Assembly (NCBI GenBank): GCA_964560135.1
Contig: CAZLKN010000005.1
Span: 1 to 64,000 of the forward strand
Length of the DNA stretch: 64,000 nt
Direction of reading: 5' to 3'
Source of the DNA: CAZLKN01 sp964560135
GTDB taxonomy: Bacteria > Actinomycetota > JAICYB01
How positions within the stretch are numbered: the stretch's first letter is position 1; the number at the start of each line of letters is the position of its first letter. Made by a program: the position numbers and the translations under genes. This document shows positions 43,341 through 51,513 of this stretch, piece by piece. The notes below the pieces were generated by a model. The model made no database searches. It worked only from the letters and a program-made list of their open reading frames with translations, and was not told the origin of the DNA.

Positions 43341-43574
43341 TCAGCGGACGTCGCGGTCGACGACCTCACGGTCGCGGACGACCTCGCGGCCTCCGCCCCG
43401 TGAGTAGGGAGCCCATGGACTCCAGAAGAGCATGGACGCCACCAACCCGATCAGTCCGACGATCATCAGGATCACGCCTACGGCATTGAGATCAATCCCC
43501 TGCGCTTGGACCTCGACGGCCCACGCAAGCACCGCCCCGACCGCGATCAGAAAGATACTGATTCCGATACCCAT
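43341..43574 (-). CDS. DUF6458 small membrane protein (copy 1)
   Basis: A 77-residue protein with two transmembrane helices (about 3-21 and 31-52) and a charged, Arg/Asp/Glu-rich C-terminal tail. It begins MGIGISIFLIAVGAVLAWAV and shares GVNL/GIDL..VGVILMIVG with its neighbour 80 bp upstream, so the two are tandem duplicates. The family is actinobacterial and uncharacterised. ATG at 43574 follows GAGGAGGTGGCG. The terminator at 43287 lies just downstream. Confidence 0.85.
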   Translation of the reverse strand: MGIGISIFLIAVGAVLAWAVEVQAQGIDLNAVGVILMIVGLIGLVASMLFWSPWAPYSRGGGREVVRDREVVDRDVR

Positions 43575-43654
43575 CTATCGCCACCTCCTCGCGGCCCTGC
43601 CGCTTTTCGATGGTCTCGCCCTCCCTGTTCCCCCGGGGCGGAGCAGACCAAACC

Positions 43655-43924
43655 TCAGACCAGATCCTCGCGCCGCTCGACCTCCCGCTCGCGGATGGTG
43701 CCCCGCGGGGGCGGGTCACGGTACTCCCGCTTTCGGACCACCGTCCGGCCGTGCCAGGGAAGAACGTCGTTCCAGTACAGGAGCGAGTACAGGAGGCCGA
43801 ACGATCCGACGATCAGCAGGATCACGCCCACCATCTCGAGGTTGACACCCTGGGTGGCGACATCCACCGCGAAGGCGAGGATGGCCCCGAGCGTGATCAG
43901 GAACACACTCACGCCGATACCCAT
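43655..43924 (-). CDS. DUF6458 small membrane protein (copy 2)
   Basis: An 89-residue paralogue of the gene at 43341, again with two helices (about 3-21 and 31-52) and a longer charged tail (about 60-89, rich in Arg and Glu). MGIGVSVFLITLGAILAFAVDV and LEMVGVILLIVGSFGLL define the family. ATG at 43924 follows GAGGAGGTGGATCC, nearly the same ribosome binding site as its copy, showing that the leader was duplicated too. Function unknown. Confidence 0.85.
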   Translation of the reverse strand: MGIGVSVFLITLGAILAFAVDVATQGVNLEMVGVILLIVGSFGLLYSLLYWNDVLPWHGRTVVRKREYRDPPPRGTIREREVERREDLV

Positions 43925-44004
43925 GGGGATCCACCTCCTCGTCCTTCGACGTACCGGACACGTGCCGATGTCTACATTCCCGAACGGTACGGCTGCTAAA
44001 CCGC

Positions 44005-45219
44005 CTACAGACGGTTCCCGTGCGGCGGCCGGCCGCGGCGGAAGACCGGACTGTGGTCCTTCCAGACCGGGTCGTACCCGGCCTCCCGGAGCATGCGGGT
44101 CACGGCGTCCGGTGCGCGCTCGTCGGAGATGCGGAACTGTTCCTCGGCCTCCCCCGGCGTCTCATAGCCGCCGGGGGAGGTCCGTGACCCCGCCGACATG
44201 TGGGTGACGCCAAGACGGACCATGCCGTCCCGTAGTCCCGGACGCTCCCGGGTCGAGAGGACGAATCCCGCGTCCGGCAGCGCCAACCGGAGCGCCGAAA
44301 CCGCCAGCGCGAAAGACCGGTCGTCCATCACGTCGGGCGGGTGCTCGAACCCGGCCGCCGGCTCGAGACGGGGAAGGGCGAGGGTCACATCCGTGCGCCA
44401 GAACGACCGCATCAGGAACCGGGCGTGGGACGCCAGCGCGAGGACCTCCCACCGCCAGTCGGGGTTCAAACCGACGAGCGTGCCCAACCCGAGGCGCCGC
44501 ATGCCGGCCCGCGCCGCGCGCTCGGGAGCCCCGAGCCGCCAAGCCCAGAAGCGCTTGTTCCCTTTCAGGTGGTACTCGGGATATACGCGCGGATCGTAGA
44601 CCTCCTGGTACAGCACCAGCCCGTCGCAGCCGGCTTCCACGAACCGGCGGTAGGCGTCCTCGTCCCACGCCTGGACCTCCAGAGAGACGTTGGACACCTC
44701 GGAGGCGACCTCCCGGATGCACTCGGTCACGTAGTCCACCGACACGTGCTTCGGGTGTTCGCCGGAGACCAGCAGCAGGTGCCGGAAACCGAGATGCTTG
44801 AGGTACCGCGCCTCCGAGCTCACCTCGGCGGGAGCCAGGGTGCGGCGGACGATGTCCCGGTTGAAGACCTGGAAGCCGCAGTAGGTGCACTCCGACACAC
44901 ACTCATTGGACAGGTACAGCGGCGCGAACAGGTGCATGGTCCGGCCGAAACGACGGAGGCTGAGCGCGTGCGCCGCCTGCGCCACGTCCTCCAGCGCCTC
45001 TTCAGCCACGGGAGACAGCAACGCGGCCAGGTCCCACAGGCTCCGACGCTCCGCGCCGAGGGCCCGACGAACGTCCTCTTCTCCTGCATGGCGAGCCGAC
45101 CACGTCGCCATCCGGTCGAGTTCGTCCACGTCGAGCTCGAAGTCGGGCTCGTAGCCGACGATCCGCTGCCGCTCGGCCTTGCGCTGGAGCTGGACGAGCT
45201 CGGCGGTGCTGAGCGTCAT
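44005..45219 (-). CDS. thiH: 2-iminoacetate synthase
   Basis: A 404-residue radical-SAM enzyme that cleaves tyrosine to supply dehydroglycine for the thiazole of thiamine. The cluster motif CVSECTYCGF (about residues 102-111), APLYLSNEC before it, and the C-terminal HMSAGSRTSPGGY match ThiH rather than ThiO, the glycine oxidase more usual in aerobic actinobacteria. ATG overlaps the thiG stop by ATGA. The pair sits behind a TPP riboswitch. No thiS, thiF or thiE is in the window. Confidence 0.92.
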   Translation of the reverse strand: MTLSTAELVQLQRKAERQRIVGYEPDFELDVDELDRMATWSARHAGEEDVRRALGAERRSLWDLAALLSPVAEEALEDVAQAAHALSLRRFGRTMHLFAPLYLSNECVSECTYCGFQVFNRDIVRRTLAPAEVSSEARYLKHLGFRHLLLVSGEHPKHVSVDYVTECIREVASEVSNVSLEVQAWDEDAYRRFVEAGCDGLVLYQEVYDPRVYPEYHLKGNKRFWAWRLGAPERAARAGMRRLGLGTLVGLNPDWRWEVLALASHARFLMRSFWRTDVTLALPRLEPAAGFEHPPDVMDDRSFALAVSALRLALPDAGFVLSTRERPGLRDGMVRLGVTHMSAGSRTSPGGYETPGEAEEQFRISDERAPDAVTRMLREAGYDPVWKDHSPVFRRGRPPHGNRL

Positions 45220-46040
45220 CGTGACTCCCGCTCGAGGAAGCCGGTGAGTGGTGATGAGGCCGACGCTGTGCCCGCTGCCGGCAGACCGGCCAGGTACCCC
45301 TGCCGTCCGGCCTCCACAGCCAGCGCGAAGGCCTCCGCGATCCGCACCGGGTCGCGGGCGGTGGCGATCGCGGTGTTCACGAGGACGGCGTCGCATCCGA
45401 TCTCCATCGCCTCGGCCGCATGCGACGGGGCCCCCAGGCCGGCGTCCACCACCACCGGGACGTTCGATTGCTCGACGACGATCTCCACCGCGTCGCGGCT
45501 GCGCAGCCCCTTGTTGGATCCGATCCAGGACCCGAGCGGCATCACGGTGGCACACCCGGCTTCCTCCAGGCGCTTGGCGAGGATGGGGTCGGCGCCGATG
45601 TAGGGCAGCACCACGAAACCGTCGGCCACGAGCTCCTCGGCGGCCCGCAGCGTCTCGACGGGGTCGGGCAGCAGGTACCGGGGGTCGGGGGTGACCTCGA
45701 GCTTGATCCACGTGCGACCGCGCTCGTCGTGGATGCCGGCGGCGCGCGCCAGCCGAGACAGCCGCACGGCCTCTCCGGCGGTCTCGGCCCCCGAGGTGTT
45801 GGGCAGCAGCAGGTACCTTCCGGTGTCGAGATGGTCGAGGATGTCCTCGCCCTCGGGGGCCTCGAGGTCCACGCGCCGCAGAGCGACGGTGACGATCTCG
45901 GTCCCGGACCCGGTGAGCGCCTCGGCCATCACCGGCCCGGACGCGAACTTCCCGGTCCCGGTGATCAGACGCGACGTGAAGGTCCGCTCGGCGATCGTGA
46001 GCGGATCTGTGGTGGTGGCGACGTGCTCGGTGATGTCCAT
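45216..46040 (-). CDS. thiG: Thiazole synthase
   Basis: A 274-residue TIM-barrel enzyme forming the thiazole phosphate from deoxyxylulose 5-phosphate, ThiS thiocarboxylate and dehydroglycine. RLITGTGKFAS, TWIKLEV with the Schiff-base lysine, ATVMPLGSWIGSNKGL and VVDAGLGAPSHAAEAMEIGCDAVLVNTA are all family signatures. ATG at 46040 is preceded by AAGGGAG, which forms the 3' edge of the riboswitch, so translation is likely the controlled step. thiH overlaps the 3' end. The N-terminal 12 residues are non-conserved. Confidence 0.94.
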   Translation of the reverse strand: MDITEHVATTTDPLTIAERTFTSRLITGTGKFASGPVMAEALTGSGTEIVTVALRRVDLEAPEGEDILDHLDTGRYLLLPNTSGAETAGEAVRLSRLARAAGIHDERGRTWIKLEVTPDPRYLLPDPVETLRAAEELVADGFVVLPYIGADPILAKRLEEAGCATVMPLGSWIGSNKGLRSRDAVEIVVEQSNVPVVVDAGLGAPSHAAEAMEIGCDAVLVNTAIATARDPVRIAEAFALAVEAGRQGYLAGLPAAGTASASSPLTGFLERESR

Positions 46041-46047
46041 CTCCGAT

Positions 46048-46130
46048 CTCCCTTCGCCGGCATGATCCGGATCAGGTTCGAGGGGTCGCCTGTTGGCCTC
46101 TCAGCCCGGGTCACCGGACTCCCCCGTCGG
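46048..46130 (-). ncRNA. TPP riboswitch upstream of thiGH
   Basis: Read on the minus strand, the leader has the two conserved blocks of the thiamine pyrophosphate aptamer: GGGCTGAGAGG (pyrimidine-sensing CUGAGA) and ACCTGATCCGGATCATGCCG followed by GCGAAGGGAG. The 3' strand ends seven bases before the thiG ATG and contains its AAGGGAG ribosome binding site, favouring control of translation. A possible -10 TAGCAT lies at 46143-46148. Confidence 0.95.
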
Positions 46131-46190
46131 GTGCTGGCCTCCATGCTACTCAGCGTGAGCCCGGATGGTGTCTCGGCCCCCGGGGGTCGT

Positions 46191-46994
46191 CTAGGCGCCG
46201 GCCCGGCCCAGGAAGGCGAGGACCGCGTCGCGCACCTCGTCGAGGGCGTCGGACTGCAGCATGTGCCCGGCGCCGGAGATCTCGACCAGCTCGGCCCCCG
46301 GGATGAGCTCGGCCAGCAACCGGCCGTTGCCGGCGGGGATCAGCATGTCCGCCGTCCCGTGGACGACGAGCGTCGGCACCGTGACACCTGTCAGCTCCTC
46401 CCACGCGTCGTGGCCCAGGGCTGCCGCGAGCTGTCCCAGGTACCCGGCGGGCTGCGTGGGGATGAGCTGCCGGTGGTGGAGATCTTCCTCGATGCGCTCC
46501 GGGTGGTTCGTCCGCGTGCCTTCCCCGTACAGGAACCAGGCGTTGCGCCGGTAGACGTTCCCCGGGTCCTGGCCACCGGTGACGAGTCCCTGCAGGACCT
46601 CGTCGGACGGCTGGATCGCCCGCTCCCCACCCGGACGCGTGCAGACCAGCACCAGCGAGCGCACCCGCTCGGGACGGCGCAGCACGAGACGCTGGGCGAT
46701 CATCCCGCCGAGCGACGCCCCGACGACATGGACCCGGTCCCGGCCCGCGGCATCGAGGACGGCGGCGCAGTCGTCGGCCATCTGCTCGATCGTGTAGGGA
46801 CCCTCCGGTACCTCGGAGCGTCCCGTGCCGCGGTTGTCCAGCGCGATCACCTCGTAGTACCGGGACAGCCAGGGGATGGTGCGGTACCAGCCGTGGGCGT
46901 TGGAGCCGAGGCCCATGATCAGCAGCACGGGCTCGCCGTCGCCGTGCACCTCGTAGTGGATCTTCGCCCCGTCGGAGGCGATCGTGTGCGCCAC
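46191..46994 (-). CDS. Alpha/beta-hydrolase
   Basis: A 267-residue cytoplasmic hydrolase of the alpha/beta fold. The oxyanion region is LIMGLGSNAHGW, the nucleophile elbow GASLGG (Ser near 94), the acid in VHGTADMLIP and the catalytic His in ISGAGHMLQSD. It resembles 3-oxoadipate enol-lactonase-type and pimeloyl esterase-type proteins without a specific match. GTG at 46994 directly abuts the moaA stop, so it is coupled to moaA. Substrate unknown. Confidence 0.87.
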   Translation of the reverse strand: MAHTIASDGAKIHYEVHGDGEPVLLIMGLGSNAHGWYRTIPWLSRYYEVIALDNRGTGRSEVPEGPYTIEQMADDCAAVLDAAGRDRVHVVGASLGGMIAQRLVLRRPERVRSLVLVCTRPGGERAIQPSDEVLQGLVTGGQDPGNVYRRNAWFLYGEGTRTNHPERIEEDLHHRQLIPTQPAGYLGQLAAALGHDAWEELTGVTVPTLVVHGTADMLIPAGNGRLLAELIPGAELVEISGAGHMLQSDALDEVRDAVLAFLGRAGA

Positions 46995-47981
46995 CTAGCC
47001 TCCGATGGCGACCATGGCCCGGTTCGGCTGGACGAAGCCCGGTCGGCCGATCTGGTGCCCGCGCTCTTTGGTGAGGACGGCGGCCCGGAACAGGTCCGCG
47101 AGATCGCCGTCGGACGCACCCCCGCGCAGCAGCGCCTTGACGTCGTGCTCCTGCGTCGAGAACAGGCAGGTGCGCAACTGCCCGTCGGCGGTGATCCGGA
47201 TCCGGTCGCAGCGCGTGCAGAAGGGCTCGGTGACCGATCCGATCACGCCGAAGCGCCCGCGGCCGTCGGTGAACCGGTAGCGCCGCGCGGGCTCGCGCTC
47301 GTCGTCGCCTTCGGCCTCGAAGGGGGCCACCGCCCGCACGGCCTCCAGGATCTCGCTGACGGGCACGACCTTGTCCCGCGACCAGTTGCGGTCACCGTCC
47401 AAGGGCATGAACTCGATGTACCGCACCTCGTAGTCCTGCTCGCGTCCCCAGGCCGCGAGCTCGCCGATCTCGTCGTCGTTCACGGCGCGCATCACGACGC
47501 AGTTCACCTTCACCGGCTCGAGGCCGGCGGCCTTGGCTGCGGCGATCCCGTCCAGCACCTCCGGGAGGTGGTCGCGGCGGGTGACCTCGGCGAAACGTTC
47601 CCGGCGCAGCGAGTCGAGCGACACGTTGATCCGTCCGAGGCCGGCGCGGGCCAGCGGCTCGGCGAGCTCACGCAGGAAGAAGGCGTTGGTCGTGATCGAC
47701 AGATCGAGGTCGGGGTCGATGTCGCGCAGCATCGCCACGAGGCGGTCGAGCCCCTTGCGCATCAGGGGTTCGCCGCCGGTGAGCCGCACGGTGTGGATGC
47801 CGAAGCCGTTGAGGACGCCCACCAGCCGTGCGATCTCCTCGAAGGTCAGGATCTGCTCGCGGGGGGCCCACTCGCTGTAGTCCTCGGGCATGCAGTAGGT
47901 GCAGCGGAAGTTGCACCGGTCGGTGACCGAGATGCGTACGTCCCCCACGGTGCGTCCGAACATGTCCACGAGCGGCTCCAT
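46995..47981 (-). CDS. moaA: GTP 3',8-cyclase (molybdenum cofactor biosynthesis)
   Basis: A 328-residue radical-SAM enzyme making the first intermediate of molybdopterin from GTP. The N-terminal cluster motif is CNFRCTYC (Cys23, 27, 30), the second cluster is in FCTRCDRIR...LRTCLF, and the C-terminus ends in the functional GG. TAGGAT lies six bases before the ATG, so the message is probably leaderless. No other moa gene is adjacent; an alpha/beta hydrolase follows without a gap. Confidence 0.95.
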   Translation of the reverse strand: MEPLVDMFGRTVGDVRISVTDRCNFRCTYCMPEDYSEWAPREQILTFEEIARLVGVLNGFGIHTVRLTGGEPLMRKGLDRLVAMLRDIDPDLDLSITTNAFFLRELAEPLARAGLGRINVSLDSLRRERFAEVTRRDHLPEVLDGIAAAKAAGLEPVKVNCVVMRAVNDDEIGELAAWGREQDYEVRYIEFMPLDGDRNWSRDKVVPVSEILEAVRAVAPFEAEGDDEREPARRYRFTDGRGRFGVIGSVTEPFCTRCDRIRITADGQLRTCLFSTQEHDVKALLRGGASDGDLADLFRAAVLTKERGHQIGRPGFVQPNRAMVAIGG

Positions 47982-47987
47982 CCCCGC

Positions 47988-47993
47988 ATCCTA
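47988..47993 (-). promoter_or_regulatory. -10 box for leaderless moaA
   Basis: TAGGAT is followed by GCGGGG and the ATG at 47981. It lies in the 26 bases between hyuB and moaA, so moaA need not depend on the upstream operon. Confidence 0.5.
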
Positions 47994-48007
47994 CCGCGAA
48001 CCGACCT

Positions 48008-49555
48008 TCAGTCCCCGCCCCAGCCCCCGCCCCCGGGGGTTTCGATCCGTACCCGGGCGCCGCGGCGCAGCAGCCGCGTGACCTTGCCCGGCACCGGCTC
48101 GCCGTCGATCAGGTCCCGGCCCGGCTCGCCGGGCGAGCCGCCCGCGGCGCCCCACGGCCCCCGGGTGCGTCGCTCGCCCTGCAGCGTCACCCACGCCTCC
48201 GGGGCGAGGACCTCGAGCTCGCGGACGACGCCGTCGCCCCCGGGGTGGCGGCCGGCGCCCCCGCTGCCCTCCCGCAGGCCGTAGGCCACCGCCCGCAGCG
48301 GGTAGGCGTGCTCCAGCGCCTCCACGGGGGTATTGCGGGTGTTCGTCATGCCCGTATGGACCCCCGAGGCCCCCGGCCCCCAGGGCGACCCGCCCTGCCC
48401 CCCGGCGATGGTCTCGTAGTAGGAGAACGGACGGCCCTCGTCGTCGACGCCGCCGATGAGCAGGTTGTTCATCGTCCCCTGGCTCGCCGCCGGCACCCGG
48501 TCGGGAACGGCGAGCGCGAACGCTCCCCATACCGCGTCGCAGATCCGCTGCGAGCATTCCACGTTGCCCGCGCCCACCGCGGCCGGGGGCCGGGCGTTGA
48601 CCACGGTCCCCGGCGGCGCGATCACCCGCAGGGCCCGCCAGCAGCCCGCGTTCACGGGCACGTCCGGCGGCACCAGGCACCGCAGCACGTACCCTGCGGC
48701 GCTCACGGCCACCGCCTCGACGGCGTTGATGCTGCCGCGCACCTGGGGGTCGGACCCGGTGAGGTCGATCTCGACGCCGCCGTTGCCGAGCCGCAGCGTG
48801 CAGCGGATCGTGACCGGGCCGGACCCAGCGCCGTCGTCGTCCAGCATGTCGGAGAAGGTCCATTCGCCTTGGGGCAGCTCGTCGAGCGCCGCCCGGACGC
48901 GGGCCTCGGCGTAGTCGGCGAGCGCACCGAAGGATTCCAGCAGCCCGTCCGTCCCGTGACGCTCGACGAGCTCACCGAGCCGCACGGCCCCCCGGGCGTT
49001 GGCCCCCGCCTGCGCCAGGAGGTCGCCCTCCCGCTCGGCAGGGGTCCTGGAGTTGGCGACCACGAACCGCAGCACGCCGGCGTCGACCTCGCCCCCGCGG
49101 TACAGAAGCACCGGCGGGACGCGCGTCCCCTCCTGGAAGATCTCGGTGGCTCCTGCGGGGATCGAGCCCGGGGTCCCGCCGCCCACGTCGGTGTGATGGG
49201 CGCGGTTGGCGGTATACCCGATCAGCCCGCCGTCTGCGTGCACGGGGCCCACGAGCGTCAGGTCGTTGAGATGCGTCCCACCCGCCCAGGGATCGTTCAG
49301 GAGCACCTGGTCGCCGTCACCGAGCTCCGGGTAGGCGGCCAGGGCCGCCGCCACCGACGCGGGCATCGACCCCAGGTGGACGGGGATGTGCTCGGCCTGC
49401 GCCACCAGCTCCCCGGACGGACCGAACACCGCCGCCGAGCAGTCCTCACGCTCCTTGATGTTCGGCGAGTAGGCGGTGCGGCGCAGCACCGCCCCCATCT
49501 CGTCGGCCACGCCCTCCAGGGCATGGCGCAGGACCTCGAGCGCGACCGGGTCCAT
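48008..49555 (-). CDS. Hydantoinase B / oxoprolinase-family protein
   Basis: A 515-residue HyuB subunit, partner of the HyuA gene immediately upstream; such pairs hydrolyse hydantoins, 5-oxoproline or related lactams with ATP, or carboxylate ketones. Family segments are MDPVALEVLRHALEGVADEMGAVLRRTAYSPNIKER, HIPVHLGSMP, LNDPWAGGTHLNDLTLVGPV and the C-terminal TPGGGGWG. ATG at 49555 shares one base with the hyuA stop (TGATG). The substrate is not predictable from sequence. Confidence 0.9.
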   Translation of the reverse strand: MDPVALEVLRHALEGVADEMGAVLRRTAYSPNIKEREDCSAAVFGPSGELVAQAEHIPVHLGSMPASVAAALAAYPELGDGDQVLLNDPWAGGTHLNDLTLVGPVHADGGLIGYTANRAHHTDVGGGTPGSIPAGATEIFQEGTRVPPVLLYRGGEVDAGVLRFVVANSRTPAEREGDLLAQAGANARGAVRLGELVERHGTDGLLESFGALADYAEARVRAALDELPQGEWTFSDMLDDDGAGSGPVTIRCTLRLGNGGVEIDLTGSDPQVRGSINAVEAVAVSAAGYVLRCLVPPDVPVNAGCWRALRVIAPPGTVVNARPPAAVGAGNVECSQRICDAVWGAFALAVPDRVPAASQGTMNNLLIGGVDDEGRPFSYYETIAGGQGGSPWGPGASGVHTGMTNTRNTPVEALEHAYPLRAVAYGLREGSGGAGRHPGGDGVVRELEVLAPEAWVTLQGERRTRGPWGAAGGSPGEPGRDLIDGEPVPGKVTRLLRRGARVRIETPGGGGWGGD

Positions 49556-51513
49556 CAGGCCTCCATCACCAGCGCCCCGGACGGGTGTACGACGGCGGTC
49601 CATCCCGGCGGGACCCACACCGTCGAGTCCGTCTCCGTCACCATCGCCGGGCCGGGGAGCCGTGCTTCGGCGGGCAGGCCGCCGCGCTCGTGCACCGCCA
49701 CGCGAACGCCTTCCACCTCACGGTGTCCCGCAGCCTCCATGCGACCGCTCGCCGGTGCGGCCGTCCGCACCTCCTCCGGGGGCCCGGTCGCCGAGGCGCG
49801 GAAGGTCACGGCTTCCACGGGAACCTCGGTGCGGGCGAACCCGTAGCGCCCACGGTGGGCCTCGTGGAAGGCGCCGGTGAGGGCGGCGAACGACGGACGT
49901 CCGTCCACCGCGAGCCGCAGCTCGTGGGACTGGCCGTCGTAGCGCAGGTCGGCAGCGAGTTCGATGCGGGCCTCCGGGTAGTCGACCCCCTCCTCGGCCA
50001 GCTCCGCCAGCACCTGTTCGGTGAGCTCGTGCAGGACGCTGCGCATCTCGCCGTCGCGACGGGGGTCGGCGGGTATCGGGTGCGACACCGAAGCCTCAGC
50101 CCGGCGGGAGGCGACGAGCAGCCCGAGCGCGGCCAGCGCCCCCGGCACCGGTGGGACGACCACGCGCCGGATCCCCAGCTCCGCGGCGAGCTCGGCCCCC
50201 TGCAGTGGCCCGGCGCCACCGAAGGCGACGAGCGCGTAGTCGCGGACGTCGCGCCCGCGCTCGATCGACACCGAGCGGATCGCCCTCGCCATCGTGGCCC
50301 GCACGACCTGCAGGATCCCGCGCGCGCTGTCGGCGGCGTCGAGACCCGCGCGGCGCCCGAGACGCTCCACCGCCGCGCGTGCGGCGTCCGGGTCCAGAGC
50401 CAGCTCCCCGCCGGCCAGCCCCTCGGCCCCCAGATGCCCGAGCACGAGGTGCGCGTCGGTGACGGTGGCGTCGGTTCCGCCCAGCCCGTAGCACGCCGGG
50501 CCGGGATCGGCGCCCGCGGAGGCCGGGCCGGCCCGCAGCGCGCCGCCGCTGTCGAGCCAGCCGATGCTTCCACCCCCCGCCCCCACCGAGATCACGTCGA
50601 GGCAGGGGGTCCTGAAGGGGAGACCGTCCAGGGAGGCCTCCTCGGCCGCCAGGGGGCGTCCGCCGTCCACGATGGCCACGTCCGCCGAGGTGCCGCCCAT
50701 ATCGAGACTCACCACGTCCGCGAACCCGCACCGCTCGGCGGCCCATGCCGCCCCGAGGACGCCGGCCGCCGGACCAGACAGCAGCGTGTGAACCGGCCGG
50801 TCGGCCGACCGTGCGATCCCACGCACCCCGCCGCCGGACCACATCACACCGACCCGCGCCCCCGGGACGGCCCCGTCGATCCGGCGCAGGTACCGGGACA
50901 GGACCGGCTGCACGTAGGCGTTGAGCGTGGTGGTGGACGCCCGCTCGTACTCGCGGATCTCGGGCACCACATCGCTGGACAGCGAGACGGGCACGTCCGG
51001 CACCGCCGCGGCGAGAAGCTCCCCGACCCGACGTTCGTGGGTGGGGTCGGCGTACGAGTGCAGCAGCGCCACCGCCACCGCATCCACGCGTCCGGCGATG
51101 CTCTCCACAGCCCGCCGGAGGGCGGCCTCGTCGAGCTCGCGGATCACCTCACCCCGGGGGCCGATCCGCTCGGCCACACCGACGCACAGCTCCCGGTCCA
51201 CCAACGGCACGGGGGGTGCGGCCTTGAGGTCGTAGAGCGACGGACGCGTCTGGCGTGCCAGGTGCAGCAGATGCCGGAACCCCTCGGTGCCGAGGAAGGC
51301 CACCCGTGCGCCGGTGCGCGTGAGGACGGCGTTGGTGGCCACCGTGGTGCCGTGGCGGAGTTCGTCGGGGTCGCCGTCCGCGCGCCGCAGGGCCTCGAGG
51401 AAGCCCCGGGCGGGGTCGTCGGGGGTCGAGGGCACCTTGGCCACGTCCACGGTGCCGTCACGCTCGACCACCAGGTCGGTGAACGTCCCGCCGATGTCGA
51501 TGCCGACCCTCAT
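49555..51513 (-). CDS. Hydantoinase A / oxoprolinase-family protein
   Basis: A 652-residue HyuA subunit with an actin-like ATPase fold: VGIDIGGTFTDLVVE phosphate loop at the N-terminus, DMGGTSADVAIVDGG (about residue 275) and VAFGGAGPLQGAELAAELGI (about 425). It is translated with hyuB through a TGATG overlap and begins inside the plsY stop (ATGA). Cytoplasmic. The lipid-enzyme gene plsY at the head of this operon is an odd companion. Confidence 0.9.
   Translation of the reverse strand: MRVGIDIGGTFTDLVVERDGTVDVAKVPSTPDDPARGFLEALRRADGDPDELRHGTTVATNAVLTRTGARVAFLGTEGFRHLLHLARQTRPSLYDLKAAPPVPLVDRELCVGVAERIGPRGEVIRELDEAALRRAVESIAGRVDAVAVALLHSYADPTHERRVGELLAAAVPDVPVSLSSDVVPEIREYERASTTTLNAYVQPVLSRYLRRIDGAVPGARVGVMWSGGGVRGIARSADRPVHTLLSGPAAGVLGAAWAAERCGFADVVSLDMGGTSADVAIVDGGRPLAAEEASLDGLPFRTPCLDVISVGAGGGSIGWLDSGGALRAGPASAGADPGPACYGLGGTDATVTDAHLVLGHLGAEGLAGGELALDPDAARAAVERLGRRAGLDAADSARGILQVVRATMARAIRSVSIERGRDVRDYALVAFGGAGPLQGAELAAELGIRRVVVPPVPGALAALGLLVASRRAEASVSHPIPADPRRDGEMRSVLHELTEQVLAELAEEGVDYPEARIELAADLRYDGQSHELRLAVDGRPSFAALTGAFHEAHRGRYGFARTEVPVEAVTFRASATGPPEEVRTAAPASGRMEAAGHREVEGVRVAVHERGGLPAEARLPGPAMVTETDSTVWVPPGWTAVVHPSGALVMEA

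Noticed and set aside
45420..48284. A 954-codon open frame on the plus strand across thiG and moaA
   Set aside because: It crosses the TPP riboswitch and three genes on the other strand; no domain in its product.
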